Source of the DNA: Chryseobacterium lathyri
GTDB lineage: Bacteria; Bacteroidota; Bacteroidia; Flavobacteriales; Weeksellaceae
Length of the DNA stretch: 64,000 bases
Direction of reading: 5' to 3'
Assembly (NCBI RefSeq): GCF_003290185.1
Contig: NZ_QNFY01000006.1
Location: 268,325 to 332,324 of the forward strand
Shown here: positions 1 to 7,828 of the stretch, one piece after another
Numbering within the stretch: the stretch's first letter is position 1
Layout: the number at the start of each line of letters is the position of its first letter
Position numbers and translations under genes: made by a program
The notes under the pieces: generated by a model
Database searches by the model: none
Told to the model about the DNA's origin: nothing
What the model saw: only the letters and a program-made list of their open reading frames with translations

Positions 1-86
1 GTAGGGCGAAATTTACTATTTTGTGGATTCTGGAAGATAAGCAGTGGAAGATGAAAAGGGTATTGAGCTACGATCATCATTTATAA
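1..86 (+). CDS. C-terminal end of a DUF4440/NTF2-like protein (partial)
   Basis: Reading from base 3, an open frame of 27 codons ends at the TAA at 84-86. The peptide contains FTILWILEDKQWKMKRVLS followed by YDHH, which resembles the last strands of DUF4440/SnoaL-like proteins, where a Trp-Lys pair precedes a conserved Ser-Tyr-Asp-His end. The gene continues upstream of the window, so its start and function cannot be read. It stops 5 bases before the acetyltransferase start, so the two may be cotranscribed. The family call rests on a short tail and is tentative. Confidence 0.55.
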   Translation, partial: RAKFTILWILEDKQWKMKRVLSYDHHL

Positions 87-90
87 TCAT

Positions 91-552
91 ATGAAAAATA
101 CCAGAAAGGCAACCTTTGAAGATATGGATCAATTGGCAGAATTATTTGACCAATACAGAGTTTTTTATCACAAAGAATCTGATATTCCTGCAGCTGAACA
201 TTTTCTCAGAGATAGAATAGAAAACAAAGATTCCGAAGTTTTTGTAGCGGAACAGGATGGCAAACTAACAGGATTTGTTCAGCTGTATCCAATATTTTCA
301 TCCACAAGAATGCAGCGATACTGGCTGTTGAATGACCTTTATGTTAATGAAAACCATAGAGGCAAAGGCTATTCCAAAGAGCTGATCGAAGAAGCCAAAG
401 GGTTGTGCAGATCATCCAATGCCTGCGGAGTTCTCCTGGAAACAGGAAAAAACAACGATGTGGGAAACCAGTTGTATCCCGCCTGCGGATTTGAACTCTA
501 TGACTCTGTGAATTTTTATGAATGGACGAACAGGGAAATGGAACAAAAGTAA
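91..552 (+). CDS. GNAT family N-acetyltransferase
   Basis: The 153-aa protein has the single-domain length of GNAT enzymes, which move an acetyl group from acetyl-CoA to an amine. The acetyl-CoA pyrophosphate-binding motif is visible as RGKGY at residues 90-94, after the strand LLNDLYVNE and followed by the helix SKELIEEAK. The C-terminal strand ends in NFYEW, as in many diamine or amino-acid acetyltransferases of this type. The acceptor substrate cannot be told from sequence. It follows the partial DUF4440-like gene by 4 bases, and an AT-rich repeat-containing gap separates it from the DinB gene. Confidence 0.88.
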   Translation: MKNTRKATFEDMDQLAELFDQYRVFYHKESDIPAAEHFLRDRIENKDSEVFVAEQDGKLTGFVQLYPIFSSTRMQRYWLLNDLYVNENHRGKGYSKELIEEAKGLCRSSNACGVLLETGKNNDVGNQLYPACGFELYDSVNFYEWTNREMEQK

Positions 553-640
553 ATTGTGAATGATCAATAGTCAATTGTGAATTTCACTTTACATATCATT
601 CATCAATTATAATTTATCACTTATCATTAATAACTTATAA
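553..640. repeat. GTGAAT-type intergenic repeat (degenerate)
   Basis: The 88-base gap contains ATTGTGAATGATCAATAGTC and a second CAATTGTGAATTTCAC unit. It is a weak member of the family seen in clear inverted-repeat form at 7829-8105, 40484-40625 and 61051-61134. Confidence 0.4.
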
Positions 641-651
641 CTCGAAAAAGC

Positions 652-1158
652 ATGTCTGATTTTCAAAAATACGTACAAAGATATCTGGACCAGATTCCTT
701 CAGAGGACTGGATCGGAGAATTAAAATTATCAGGAGAAAAAACAGTAGAAATATATGCAGCCCTTACAGAAGGACAGTCTCTTTTTGCCTATGCAGACGG
801 AAAATGGACCCTGAAAGAACTTTTACTCCACCTGTCTGATGCCGAAAGAATATTTCAGTACAGAATTCTGGCTTTTGCCAGAGGAGAAAAAGCCCAATTG
901 CCCGGCTTTGATGAAGAAGAATATGCTGCGGCCTCTTTTGCCAATAACAGATCATTGGAATCCCTGCTGGAAGAATACAAACTTGTAAGAAAGTCTTCAC
1001 AAATCCTCATTGAAACCCTTGAACCCGGTGTTTTAAATAATACAGGCATAGCTAATGGAAATAAACTGGCTGTGGAAACAATCGGGAAACTGATCGTGGG
1101 ACACAATTATCATCATTTAAATATTATTAAAGAGAGATATTTGCCGGGCTTGAAATAG
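652..1158 (+). CDS. DinB family protein
   Basis: A 168-aa four-helix protein of the DinB/YfiT type. The likely metal triad is visible: His60 in LLLHLSDAE on helix 2, and His151 plus His155 in VGHNYHHLNIIKERYL near the C-terminus. Members are usually metal-binding, and some are thiol (bacillithiol) transferases, but the co-substrate is unknown here. The DGKWTLKELLLHL segment at about 49-61 is a typical DinB signature. It stands alone, with repeats upstream and a REP/RAYT locus downstream. Confidence 0.88.
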   Translation: MSDFQKYVQRYLDQIPSEDWIGELKLSGEKTVEIYAALTEGQSLFAYADGKWTLKELLLHLSDAERIFQYRILAFARGEKAQLPGFDEEEYAAASFANNRSLESLLEEYKLVRKSSQILIETLEPGVLNNTGIANGNKLAVETIGKLIVGHNYHHLNIIKERYLPGLK

Positions 1159-1237
1159 GGTTTGGGTTTGTAGAATGAACAATCAGGAACAAAGAGATAA
1201 GATCTATGATCCATGATAATTCGTGAATGATATTTAA

Positions 1238-1268
1238 ATTCAATAGGAACGGGCTTTAGCCTGTTTTT
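1238..1268. repeat. REP-like palindrome upstream of the RAYT gene
   Basis: CAATAGGAACGGGCTTTAGC followed by a C and a T-rich tail. The GGGCTTTAGCC core is the same palindromic unit found downstream of the transposase (1810-1834, 1890-1920) and at 25971 and 42118. Confidence 0.75.
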
Positions 1269-1320
1269 TTTGGATAATCAGTCAAATATGACTTTAGCCA
1301 AAATATAGATTAAAAAATAT

Positions 1321-1328
1321 TATTTTTG
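1321..1328 (+). promoter_or_regulatory. Bacteroidota -7 box (TATTTTTG) for the RAYT gene
   Basis: TATTTTTG matches the TAnnTTTG consensus and lies 15 bases before the ATG at 1344. No convincing -33 TTG is seen at the usual spacing. Confidence 0.4.
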
Positions 1329-1343
1329 GTTAAAACAACACAA

Positions 1344-1769
1344 ATGTCATTTATTAAAATTTATATTCATCTTGTTTTTTCCACAAAAAACAGAGTTCCA
1401 CATCTGGATACATTTGATTTGAGGGTTAAAGTCTGGAAACATATCAAGGAAAATGCTTCTCAAAAAGGAATTTATTTAGATATGGTTAACGGCTATTCAG
1501 ATCATTGCCATTGTCTGATTTCACTAGGATCGGGTCAGAATATGGAAAAAATAGTACAATTGCTAAAGGGAGAATCTTCTTTTTGGATTAATAAAAATCA
1601 ACTTACTCGGGAAAAATTTTCATGGCAGGATGAATATTTTGCCGTTTCTGTTTCGGAGTCAAAGGTTGAGACTGTGAGAGAATATATTAAGAATCAGGAG
1701 AAACATCATCAGAGAAAAAGTTTTAGAGAAGAATATCAGGAATTTCTTGAAAGGGATAATTTCTTATAG
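1344..1769 (+). CDS. REP-associated tyrosine transposase (RAYT; IS200/Y1-like)
   Basis: A 141-aa protein of the Y1/HUH transposase superfamily. The N-terminal strand IYIHLVFSTKNR (residues 6-17) is characteristic, the metal-binding HUH motif is H-C-H at 54-56 (SDHCHCLI), and the catalytic tyrosine is probably Tyr114 in VREYIKNQEKHH. An upstream TTG at 1326 is in frame, but the ATG at 1344 places the start exactly at the conserved strand, so I chose it. RAYTs are domesticated single-copy relatives of IS200 TnpA that nick at REP palindromes. Such palindromes lie on both sides of this gene, and no tnpB is present. Confidence 0.88.
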   Translation: MSFIKIYIHLVFSTKNRVPHLDTFDLRVKVWKHIKENASQKGIYLDMVNGYSDHCHCLISLGSGQNMEKIVQLLKGESSFWINKNQLTREKFSWQDEYFAVSVSESKVETVREYIKNQEKHHQRKSFREEYQEFLERDNFL

Positions 1770-1771
1770 GT

Positions 1772-1956
1772 TTTGGCTAAAGCCAAATGTTATGGAACCT
1801 TATTTTAAACGGGCTAAAGCCCGTTCCTATTGAATTTTTGTATACATTTTTTGTCAAAAGCTTGTACATTACTTTTAAGAGACCAATATATTCAATAGAA
1901 ATGGGCTTTAGCCCATTCAACAAAAGAAGACCTATTATTCAGGTTTTAGCCCAATT
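1772..1956. repeat. Cluster of REP-like GGGCTTTAGCC palindromes downstream of the RAYT
   Basis: Three palindromes follow the transposase: TTGGCTAAAGCCAA at 1773-1786, AACGGGCTAAAGCCCGTT at 1808-1825 continued by CCTATTGAA, and ATGGGCTTTAGCCCAT at 1901-1916 preceded by TTCAATAGAA. A degenerate GGTTTTAGCCCAATTT follows at about 1941-1956. The first large one is inverted relative to the copy at 1238 and the last is direct. A 61-codon ORF across this DNA is an artefact of the repeats. Confidence 0.8.
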
Positions 1957-2054
1957 TAAAACATTCATCTAAACAAAAACATTTATCCCATATTTTTTTG
2001 GATGAACCTTCTTGTTTTTTTACCTTTATACAGGTTTTTATGCCTTATTAAATT

Positions 2055-2603
2055 ATGGAAAACATTATCGAAATATTAAAATCCGGCGGAACGATTCTTT
2101 ACCCTACAGATACCATTTGGGGAATAGGTTGCGACGCCACCAATATAGAAGCTGTCAATAAGATTTTTGACATCAAAAAAAGGGAAAAAAACAAATCCAT
2201 GATCATTCTGGTGGAATCTGAAAAGAGACTTCAGGATCTTGTAGATGTTCCGGAAATGGCTTGGGAAATTATTGACCTAAGCGAAAAACCGGTCACCATT
2301 GTTTATGAAAATCCCCGCGGGCTTCCGAAAGAACTCCTTGCTGAAGATGGAAGCATAGGAATAAGGCTGGTAAAAACTGATTTCTGTAAAAAACTGATCA
2401 CCAAGCTAAACAGACCTTTGGTTTCCACTTCCGCCAATTTCAGTGGGGATAAAAGTCCTTTGAAGTTTTCCGATATTTCTCCGGAAATAATTAAGCTGGT
2501 AGATTACGCAGTAGAGGAAGACAGAGAAAAAGTTTCAAAATATTCGGGTTCTTCCGTGATAAAAATATGGAGTGATAACAGAATTAAGGTTCTTCGTGAG
2601 TAA
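2055..2603 (+). CDS. tsaC: L-threonylcarbamoyladenylate synthase (TsaC/Sua5/YrdC domain)
   Basis: This 182-aa enzyme is a stand-alone YrdC domain. It makes threonylcarbamoyl-AMP from threonine, bicarbonate and ATP, the first step of the universal t6A37 tRNA modification. Seen are the N-terminal TILYPTDTIWGIGCDA strand-helix (residues 14-29), the basic KKREKNKSMIILV segment (41-53) that lines the nucleotide pocket, and STSANFSGD near residue 134. There is no C-terminal Sua5 extension, so it is the short TsaC form. It sits alone between the REP cluster and an NTF2-like gene. Confidence 0.93.
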   Translation: MENIIEILKSGGTILYPTDTIWGIGCDATNIEAVNKIFDIKKREKNKSMIILVESEKRLQDLVDVPEMAWEIIDLSEKPVTIVYENPRGLPKELLAEDGSIGIRLVKTDFCKKLITKLNRPLVSTSANFSGDKSPLKFSDISPEIIKLVDYAVEEDREKVSKYSGSSVIKIWSDNRIKVLRE

Positions 2604-2674
2604 AATTCTATAATAATTCCTTCATTTTAAAATCTTGTCAATGTATATCGGCAGGATTTCTTTTTTTTAATTTC

Positions 2675-2682
2675 TATCTTTG
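2675..2682 (+). promoter_or_regulatory. Bacteroidota -7 box (TATCTTTG)
   Basis: TATCTTTG is a perfect TAnnTTTG box 27 bases before the ATG at 2710. It also argues against the TTG at 2680 as a start, because that codon lies inside the promoter. No -33 at standard spacing is obvious. Confidence 0.55.
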
Positions 2683-2709
2683 CATTCTTCAACTGATAAA
2701 AGAAGTGCC

Positions 2710-3054
2710 ATGAACCACCAAAATTTTGCTGAAGAATGGATCCGTGCCTGGAATTCTCATGATCTTGAAAATATACTGTCTCATTATGCCGAAGATATAG
2801 AGGTGACAACACCAATGATTGCCTTGGCTACAGGAGGAAAAGAGAATACATTGAGGGGAAAAGAAGCGGTCCGTGAATACTGGAGAAAAGCACTGGACAA
2901 ATTTCCCGATTTGCATTTTGAATTGATAAGATCAACAGCAGGCGTCAATTCGGTGGCATTGTTCTACAAATCTATTATGGACAAACATGCTGTGGAAGTT
3001 ATGTTTTTTGACGGTGGAGGAAAAATTAATAAAATGTATGCCCATTATGATTAA
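2710..3054 (+). CDS. NTF2-like/SnoaL-like protein
   Basis: A 114-aa small alpha+beta-barrel protein. It begins MNHQNFAEEWIRAWNSHDLE, the typical first helix of SnoaL-like proteins, followed by ILSHYAEDIEVTTP and the LRGKEAVREYWRKALDKFPDLHF segment characteristic of nuclear transport factor 2 folds. Such proteins may be isomerases, hydrolases or ligand binders, and no catalytic set can be assigned here. The ATG at 2710 was preferred over an in-frame TTG at 2680, which falls in the promoter box. It lies 45 bases before the CCA-adding enzyme and may be cotranscribed with it. Confidence 0.8.
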   Translation: MNHQNFAEEWIRAWNSHDLENILSHYAEDIEVTTPMIALATGGKENTLRGKEAVREYWRKALDKFPDLHFELIRSTAGVNSVALFYKSIMDKHAVEVMFFDGGGKINKMYAHYD

Positions 3055-3099
3055 TGGAAAAGATGCATTGACAGAAAAAAGACGATCTATTTATTAACG

Positions 3100-4521
3100 A
3101 TGAAAATTAATCTTACCCAAAATAAAAATTTAAAACTATTTAAGATCATTGCCGATGCTGCGGAAAAGAATAATCAATCCGTATACATTGTCGGTGGTTA
3201 TGTCCGTGACCTCCTGATGAAGAGGACTGCATCTACAGATATAGATTTTGTGACGGAGCAAAGCGGTATTGAGCTTGCCCAGACTGTTGCGAATGATATT
3301 GATCCTAAATTAAAAGTTTCTGTCTTCAAAACGTACGGAACAGCCATGATCAAATACAAAGATCTTGAGCTTGAATTTGTTGGAGCCAGAAAAGAAAGTT
3401 ATACCGAGAACAGCCGAAAACCTGAAGTAGAAGGCGGGACACTTGAAGATGATCAGAAAAGAAGAGATTTTACCATCAATGCCATGGCGATTTCTTTAAA
3501 TAAAACTAATTTCGGAGAACTGATAGACCCCTTCAATGGTGTTGAAGATCTGGAAAAAAGAATTTTGAGAACTCCTTTGGAACCGGCACAAACCTATTCT
3601 GATGATCCATTGAGGATGATGAGAGCCGTTCGTTTTGCTTCAACATTAAATTTTGTCATTGAAGAAAAATCGCTGAACGCTATAAAGCAGGAAGCAGAAA
3701 GAATCAAGATCGTTTCTATGGAAAGGATCATGGTTGAATTCAATAAAATTATGATGTCCAAAAAACCTTCTGTAGGATTGGGATTAATGGAAGAAACAGG
3801 CCTTTTAAAGCTGATCATTCCCGAACTGATTGAGCTAAAAGGAGTAGAAGAAGTAGAAGGGCAGACCCATAAAGACAATTTCTACCATACCTTAGAAGTG
3901 GTAGACAATATTTCTCAAAATACAGATAATCTTTGGTTACGCTGGTCCGCTTTGCTGCATGATGTAGGTAAAGCGCCAACCAAAAAATTTGTAGAAGGAA
4001 CAGGATGGACTTTCCATGGTCACGAGTTTTTAGGCTCAAAAATGGTGAAGACTCTTTTCCACCGATTAAAACAGCCGTTGGGAAGCGATATGAAATATGT
4101 TCAGAAAATGGTAAAGCTTTCATCCCGCCCAATTGCCCTGATCACCGATGATGCTTCAGACTCTGCATTGAGAAGACTTTTATTTGATGCTGGCGAAGAC
4201 CTGGAAGATCTGTTTACCTTGTGTAAAGCAGATATTACCACCAAAAACTCCAAAAAGCAGGACAGATTCAAGAAGAATTTTGAGTATGTAGCAGTGAAGA
4301 TCAAAGAAGTGGAGGAGAAAGATCAGGTGCGCAATTTCCAGCCGCCAATCACAGGAGAAGAGATCATGCAGATGTTTGATCTTAAACCCGGAAAAGAGAT
4401 CGGAATCCTTAAAGAAAAAGTAAAAGAAGCCATCCTGGAAGGTGAGATTCCCAATGATAAGGAAGAAGCTGAAAAGTTTGTGATTGCAGAAGCTGAGAAG
4501 CTGGGATTGAAGTGTAATTAA
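3100..4521 (+). CDS. cca: CCA tRNA nucleotidyltransferase with HD domain
   Basis: A 473-aa class II nucleotidyltransferase that adds or repairs the 3' CCA of tRNA. Seen are the glycine and metal motifs GGYVRDLLM (32-40) and DIDF (47-50), RRDFTINAMA near 124, and the arginine-rich DPLRMMRAVRFAS near 168. An HD phosphohydrolase domain follows (LLHDVGKAPTK near 285). HD-containing forms can also remove 2',3'-cyclic phosphates, by family knowledge. A perfect 19-bp terminator hairpin starts 3 bases after the stop codon. Confidence 0.93.
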   Translation: MKINLTQNKNLKLFKIIADAAEKNNQSVYIVGGYVRDLLMKRTASTDIDFVTEQSGIELAQTVANDIDPKLKVSVFKTYGTAMIKYKDLELEFVGARKESYTENSRKPEVEGGTLEDDQKRRDFTINAMAISLNKTNFGELIDPFNGVEDLEKRILRTPLEPAQTYSDDPLRMMRAVRFASTLNFVIEEKSLNAIKQEAERIKIVSMERIMVEFNKIMMSKKPSVGLGLMEETGLLKLIIPELIELKGVEEVEGQTHKDNFYHTLEVVDNISQNTDNLWLRWSALLHDVGKAPTKKFVEGTGWTFHGHEFLGSKMVKTLFHRLKQPLGSDMKYVQKMVKLSSRPIALITDDASDSALRRLLFDAGEDLEDLFTLCKADITTKNSKKQDRFKKNFEYVAVKIKEVEEKDQVRNFQPPITGEEIMQMFDLKPGKEIGILKEKVKEAILEGEIPNDKEEAEKFVIAEAEKLGLKCN

Positions 4522-4523
4522 AC

Positions 4524-4566
4524 AAAAAGGCTTCGGCGGGACTTTGTCCCGCCGAAGCCTTTTTTA
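4524..4566 (+). terminator. Rho-independent terminator of cca
   Basis: Bases 4524-4542 pair perfectly with 4546-4564 (19 bp, loop TTT), and the 3' arm ends in a T run. The A run on the other side makes it usable in both directions. Confidence 0.92.
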
Positions 4567-4574
4567 TCAGTAAA

Positions 4575-4608
4575 AACAAAATCAGGCCGCTTCGGAGAAG
4601 CGGCCTGA
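4575..4608 (-). terminator. Terminator of the cobalamin-uptake operon
   Basis: CAGGCCGCTTC (4583-4593) pairs with 4597-4607 around a 3-base loop. Read on the minus strand it is followed by a T-rich stretch (complement of 4571-4581), as expected for the operon ending at 4669. Confidence 0.8.
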
Positions 4609-4668
4609 AAAAAAACACAAATGATGAAAAAAAATAAAATTTATAAATAATACCGAAGTATTAATATC

Positions 4669-5712
4669 TTAGTTTGCATAGACTGAATTTGAGCCTATAC
4701 CCGTTGTAAATGATCTGATGATAGCTCCTGAGGTATTGTAAACTACAATTTTGCTGGCCTGGGTAAATCCATTGGAATCCGAAGTGAAAATTTTGTCATT
4801 GATCACGCTGAATCCGTATAAAGCAGAATACGCATCAACACTGTTTGCTACAGTAAACAGCGGTGATGTAGGTGCTGTTGTAGCGCTCATATCCATCTTG
4901 TAAACGTTTTTCCCTGAAGTGAAATAAAACTTACCATTGGCAATTTCAAGATTCGTAGCATTGGCAATACCTGTTAAAGTAGTTGTTTTTGTAATGCTTC
5001 CTGTGCTTGAGATCTCATAGATATAAGAATCTGCTGTTCCCGCAGCAATAGCATATACATTCTGATTACTTGAAATGATCTTGTTGATATTTCCTGCCGG
5101 TAACGTAATCGTAGACTGAATGTCGTTAGTAGAAGTATTGATGTAAGAAATCTTATTTCCAAAGCCAAATGAAGCATTCTGTACAAAGATATTGTTTCCG
5201 GCTTCTACAATTCTTTCAGCAGCATCTGTGAAAGTGATTTTTTTGATGAAAGAACGGTCTGAAGCTTTATAGATGCTTACATACTTGGCACCTAAATATT
5301 TATCGTTTGTTACATAAATATTGTTGTTGGCAAAAGCCATATATCGCGGAGAACTAAGTTCAGCGGTAATCTCGCCATTCGCCTTAAAATTGTAACGGTT
5401 TGCGATTTGGATCTTATTAGAATTATTCAATAACAGATAAGCATTTTCACCATTGAAAGCAACCATTTGTAAAACATCACCTAGTTTTGCTCCTCCGTTA
5501 TTAAGGGCAAAAACATTATCCTGTTTAAGGTTTAGGTCTGCACTTACAAACGTTACGTCACCTTCAGGTTTTCCGAAAGTACCTTCATTAGCAATTAAAA
5601 AGCCATTGCCATAGAATATTTCCTGCTCATCATTATTATCACTGCTACAAGACACGATGCCTAAAAGGAGTATAAAAGCAAAAAAAAGAGGTAGAAGTTT
5701 GTTCAGTTTCAT
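4669..5712 (-). CDS. BtuG-like surface lipoprotein (DUF5074/YncE-type beta-propeller), cobalamin uptake
   Basis: A 347-aa lipoprotein. The signal peptide MKLNKLLPLFFAFILLLGIVS ends at Cys22, and an acidic SSDNNDEQE linker follows, suggesting surface export. The body consists of beta-propeller-like repeats (for example NGEITAELSSPRYMAFANN and later ANATNLEIANGKFYFTSGKN). I chose the ATG at 5712; a longer frame to 5811 lacks a signal sequence and overlaps the receptor gene. It follows the btuB-like gene by 13 bases under a cobalamin riboswitch. In Bacteroides the equivalent position encodes BtuG, a YncE-fold propeller that captures B12 and caps BtuB. BtuG function is inferred from context plus fold, not from binding residues. 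Confidence 0.8.
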   Translation of the reverse strand: MKLNKLLPLFFAFILLLGIVSCSSDNNDEQEIFYGNGFLIANEGTFGKPEGDVTFVSADLNLKQDNVFALNNGGAKLGDVLQMVAFNGENAYLLLNNSNKIQIANRYNFKANGEITAELSSPRYMAFANNNIYVTNDKYLGAKYVSIYKASDRSFIKKITFTDAAERIVEAGNNIFVQNASFGFGNKISYINTSTNDIQSTITLPAGNINKIISSNQNVYAIAAGTADSYIYEISSTGSITKTTTLTGIANATNLEIANGKFYFTSGKNVYKMDMSATTAPTSPLFTVANSVDAYSALYGFSVINDKIFTSDSNGFTQASKIVVYNTSGAIIRSFTTGIGSNSVYAN

Positions 5713-5725
5713 AATATTTTTAAGT

Positions 5726-7567
5726 TTAAAAATTAATAGTTGCATACATACTGTAATTCCTTTTCGGCATCGGATACAAAGATACCGTCTGATAAACCGT
5801 ATTGGTAACATTGTTCACTTTAAATCCCAAAGTGTATTTCTTGAAAAGTGAGGTCGAAATTCCTGTATTTAAGATAAAATAAGGATCAATAGCTGTAGAC
5901 CTTTGCTCATCCGTAGTCGTATAGGTAAGACCGTTGAAAAGTCCCTGTGCGTATAGCTTAAGGAATGAATAGCCATACTCAATATTTCCGACAGCTTTAT
6001 GGATCGGAACATACATCATCTGCATTTCAGTATTCTTGTTGACAGATTTCGAATATGTGTACCCTGCATCCAGCTTTAAAGCATGTTTCCCGAATTTTTT
6101 GTTCCACTTAACCTGTGATTCCAACCCATAAGATTCAACCCTGTGCGTATTCACAGGAGCCCAGTATCCATAAGGTGTAGGAAGCCAGTTGATGAGGTTT
6201 TTGATGTCCATATAATAAGGACTCAATGTAATTTTAAAATCTCCTAAGCTGAACTCATGGCTCATGTCAATATTCGTGGATGTTTCAGGAAGCAAATTCA
6301 GATTTCCTCCCGGCTGCCAGTAAAGATCATTAAAAGAAGGATATCTGAAGTTTCTTGAAAAACTGGCTCCCATACGATACCATTGTAAAGCATCCCATTT
6401 TCCCGAAAAAGAATACAGAAGCGGAGAGGAGATATCTTCCACAAAATCCTTCTTGATCCCGGCTTCAAAACGAAGCTCCTTCGTGGCAAAATACCTGATT
6501 AAGCCGGATAGGGAACCTACATTTCTGCTGATGACCCCAATTCCGGATTGATAACCTTCCCCTTTATTCACCTGAAATTCCCCGATAGCATTGATGTTGA
6601 TCTTTGGAGTGATGAAATAGTTGAAATCATTTTTGAAAATATAATTTTTTCCCTCTGCACCGCTTGTTTTAGGCTGGTTAAGATCTGAAAAATACTGAAA
6701 ATTATCTTCCGTATAAGCTGCTTTTAAGCTGTTTGAAAGATTACTTTTATTGATATCCCATGCGATCAGGCTTCTTAAAGTCTGCGCGTTATATTTTGTT
6801 CTGTTTCCGATTTGTTCAAAAACAGGATAATGCTGTGATGCATCGAACATCTGGTTCTGCCATGAAATAGTCTGGTGATCAGCAATTTTATAAGAAGCTC
6901 CGATGTTAACTGAAGTATTGTAATATCTGCCGTTAACATTATAAAATCCCGTACTTCCTACAACAAATTCAGGAACTTTATAATCATTCTGACTCGTTAA
7001 ATAGCTCCCGGAAACTTTAACGCTTAATTTATCATTGCTGAATGAAGCTTGCAGAAAATTATTATAAGTATCAAAAGAGCCCGCCTCCGAATAAACAGAA
7101 CCTTTGAAGCCCCTGTTGAAATCCAAAATATTATTTAAATGAATACTTCCTCCAATAGCTCCGCTGCCATAAACAACACTTCCGCCACCCGCTTTTATAT
7201 CAATCTGATCATATCCGAAAAGTGGAATATTATTCACATCTCCCTGGCCCAAAAAGCTGGAATTTATGTTGATTCCGTTCCACACAAAAGCGGTCTGCTG
7301 AGCTGTTGTTCCCCTGAATGAAGGAGAAGAAACCGCCCCACGACCATTTTCTTTCACATAAATAGAAGACTGAAAGCGTAAAAGTTCAGAAAGATTGGCT
7401 GAGTTTTTTTCGAGATCTTTTGGAGTGATCGTACGTACCGGATGGAAAAGCTTTACCTTGCTCATCTGGCTGTCGAAAATATAAATGGTGTCAACTGCCT
7501 TCTCCTGTCCGAAGAGAAAGCTGCCGTAAGACGAACAAAGTAGTAATAAAGACCTTTTTATATCCAT
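5726..7567 (-). CDS. btuB: TonB-dependent vitamin B12 receptor, BtuB-like
   Basis: A 613-aa outer-membrane receptor about the size of BtuB and without the carboxypeptidase-like N-terminal extension common in Bacteroidota. After the signal peptide (ending LFGQ) the plug domain shows TPKDLEKNSANLSELLRFQS, then SFRGTTAQQTAFVWNGININ and VVYGSGAIGGSIHL, all standard plug motifs. The remainder is a beta-barrel ending in YSMYATINF with a terminal Phe. The gene is the first behind a cobalamin riboswitch, which supports cobalamin or cobinamide as ligand. The ATG at 7567 lies about 44 bases after the B12 box. Confidence 0.9.
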   Translation of the reverse strand: MDIKRSLLLLCSSYGSFLFGQEKAVDTIYIFDSQMSKVKLFHPVRTITPKDLEKNSANLSELLRFQSSIYVKENGRGAVSSPSFRGTTAQQTAFVWNGININSSFLGQGDVNNIPLFGYDQIDIKAGGGSVVYGSGAIGGSIHLNNILDFNRGFKGSVYSEAGSFDTYNNFLQASFSNDKLSVKVSGSYLTSQNDYKVPEFVVGSTGFYNVNGRYYNTSVNIGASYKIADHQTISWQNQMFDASQHYPVFEQIGNRTKYNAQTLRSLIAWDINKSNLSNSLKAAYTEDNFQYFSDLNQPKTSGAEGKNYIFKNDFNYFITPKININAIGEFQVNKGEGYQSGIGVISRNVGSLSGLIRYFATKELRFEAGIKKDFVEDISSPLLYSFSGKWDALQWYRMGASFSRNFRYPSFNDLYWQPGGNLNLLPETSTNIDMSHEFSLGDFKITLSPYYMDIKNLINWLPTPYGYWAPVNTHRVESYGLESQVKWNKKFGKHALKLDAGYTYSKSVNKNTEMQMMYVPIHKAVGNIEYGYSFLKLYAQGLFNGLTYTTTDEQRSTAIDPYFILNTGISTSLFKKYTLGFKVNNVTNTVYQTVSLYPMPKRNYSMYATINF

Positions 7568-7610
7568 ACTATTTTACTTTTCCTCCGAAAGTAATACGTT
7601 TTTAGTTATA

Positions 7611-7764
7611 ATTTTGGCAGGTCTCCTGACTTTCGCTTTCTGCACCTTCCCGTCTGAACAGTGGTTTTTTACAGAAATCTTATTGCGATTTACAGTTGCG
7701 GGGACAGTCTGGGAGTTACACCCAATTCCCTATTATTTCCAAAATACTGGAAACCAAAATTTTT
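7611..7764 (-). ncRNA. Cobalamin riboswitch
   Basis: On the minus strand the leader contains the cobalamin core, with GGTGTAACTCCC followed by GACTGTCCCCGCAACTGTAA, and then the B12 box AAGTCAGGAGACCTGCC (complement of 7617-7633). P1 is visible: AATTTTGGTTTCC at the 5' end pairs with GGAGACCTGCCAAAATT at the 3' end, with one G-U. The element sits immediately after a TTG-N19-TATCTTTG promoter and before the BtuB-like gene, so B12 should repress the operon. Whether it acts on translation or transcription is not resolved, but no clear terminator separates it from the start codon. Confidence 0.93.
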
Positions 7765-7765
7765 G

Positions 7766-7796
7766 CAAAGATAACTTTTTAAAATTATTGCGCAAA
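7766..7796 (-). promoter_or_regulatory. Promoter of the riboswitch-btuB operon
   Basis: Reading the minus strand, TTG (7793-7795) is followed after 19 bases by TATCTTTG (7766-7773), a full match to the Bacteroidota sigma-A consensus. The predicted start falls at the first bases of riboswitch P1. Confidence 0.8.
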
Positions 7797-7828
7797 AAAG
7801 ACAAAAAGTCAATTGTGAGTGGTTATTT

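Noticed and set aside
1787..1972. A 61-codon plus-strand ORF downstream of the RAYT gene
   Set aside because: It is made of REP-like palindromes and translates repeat DNA, with no recognised product.
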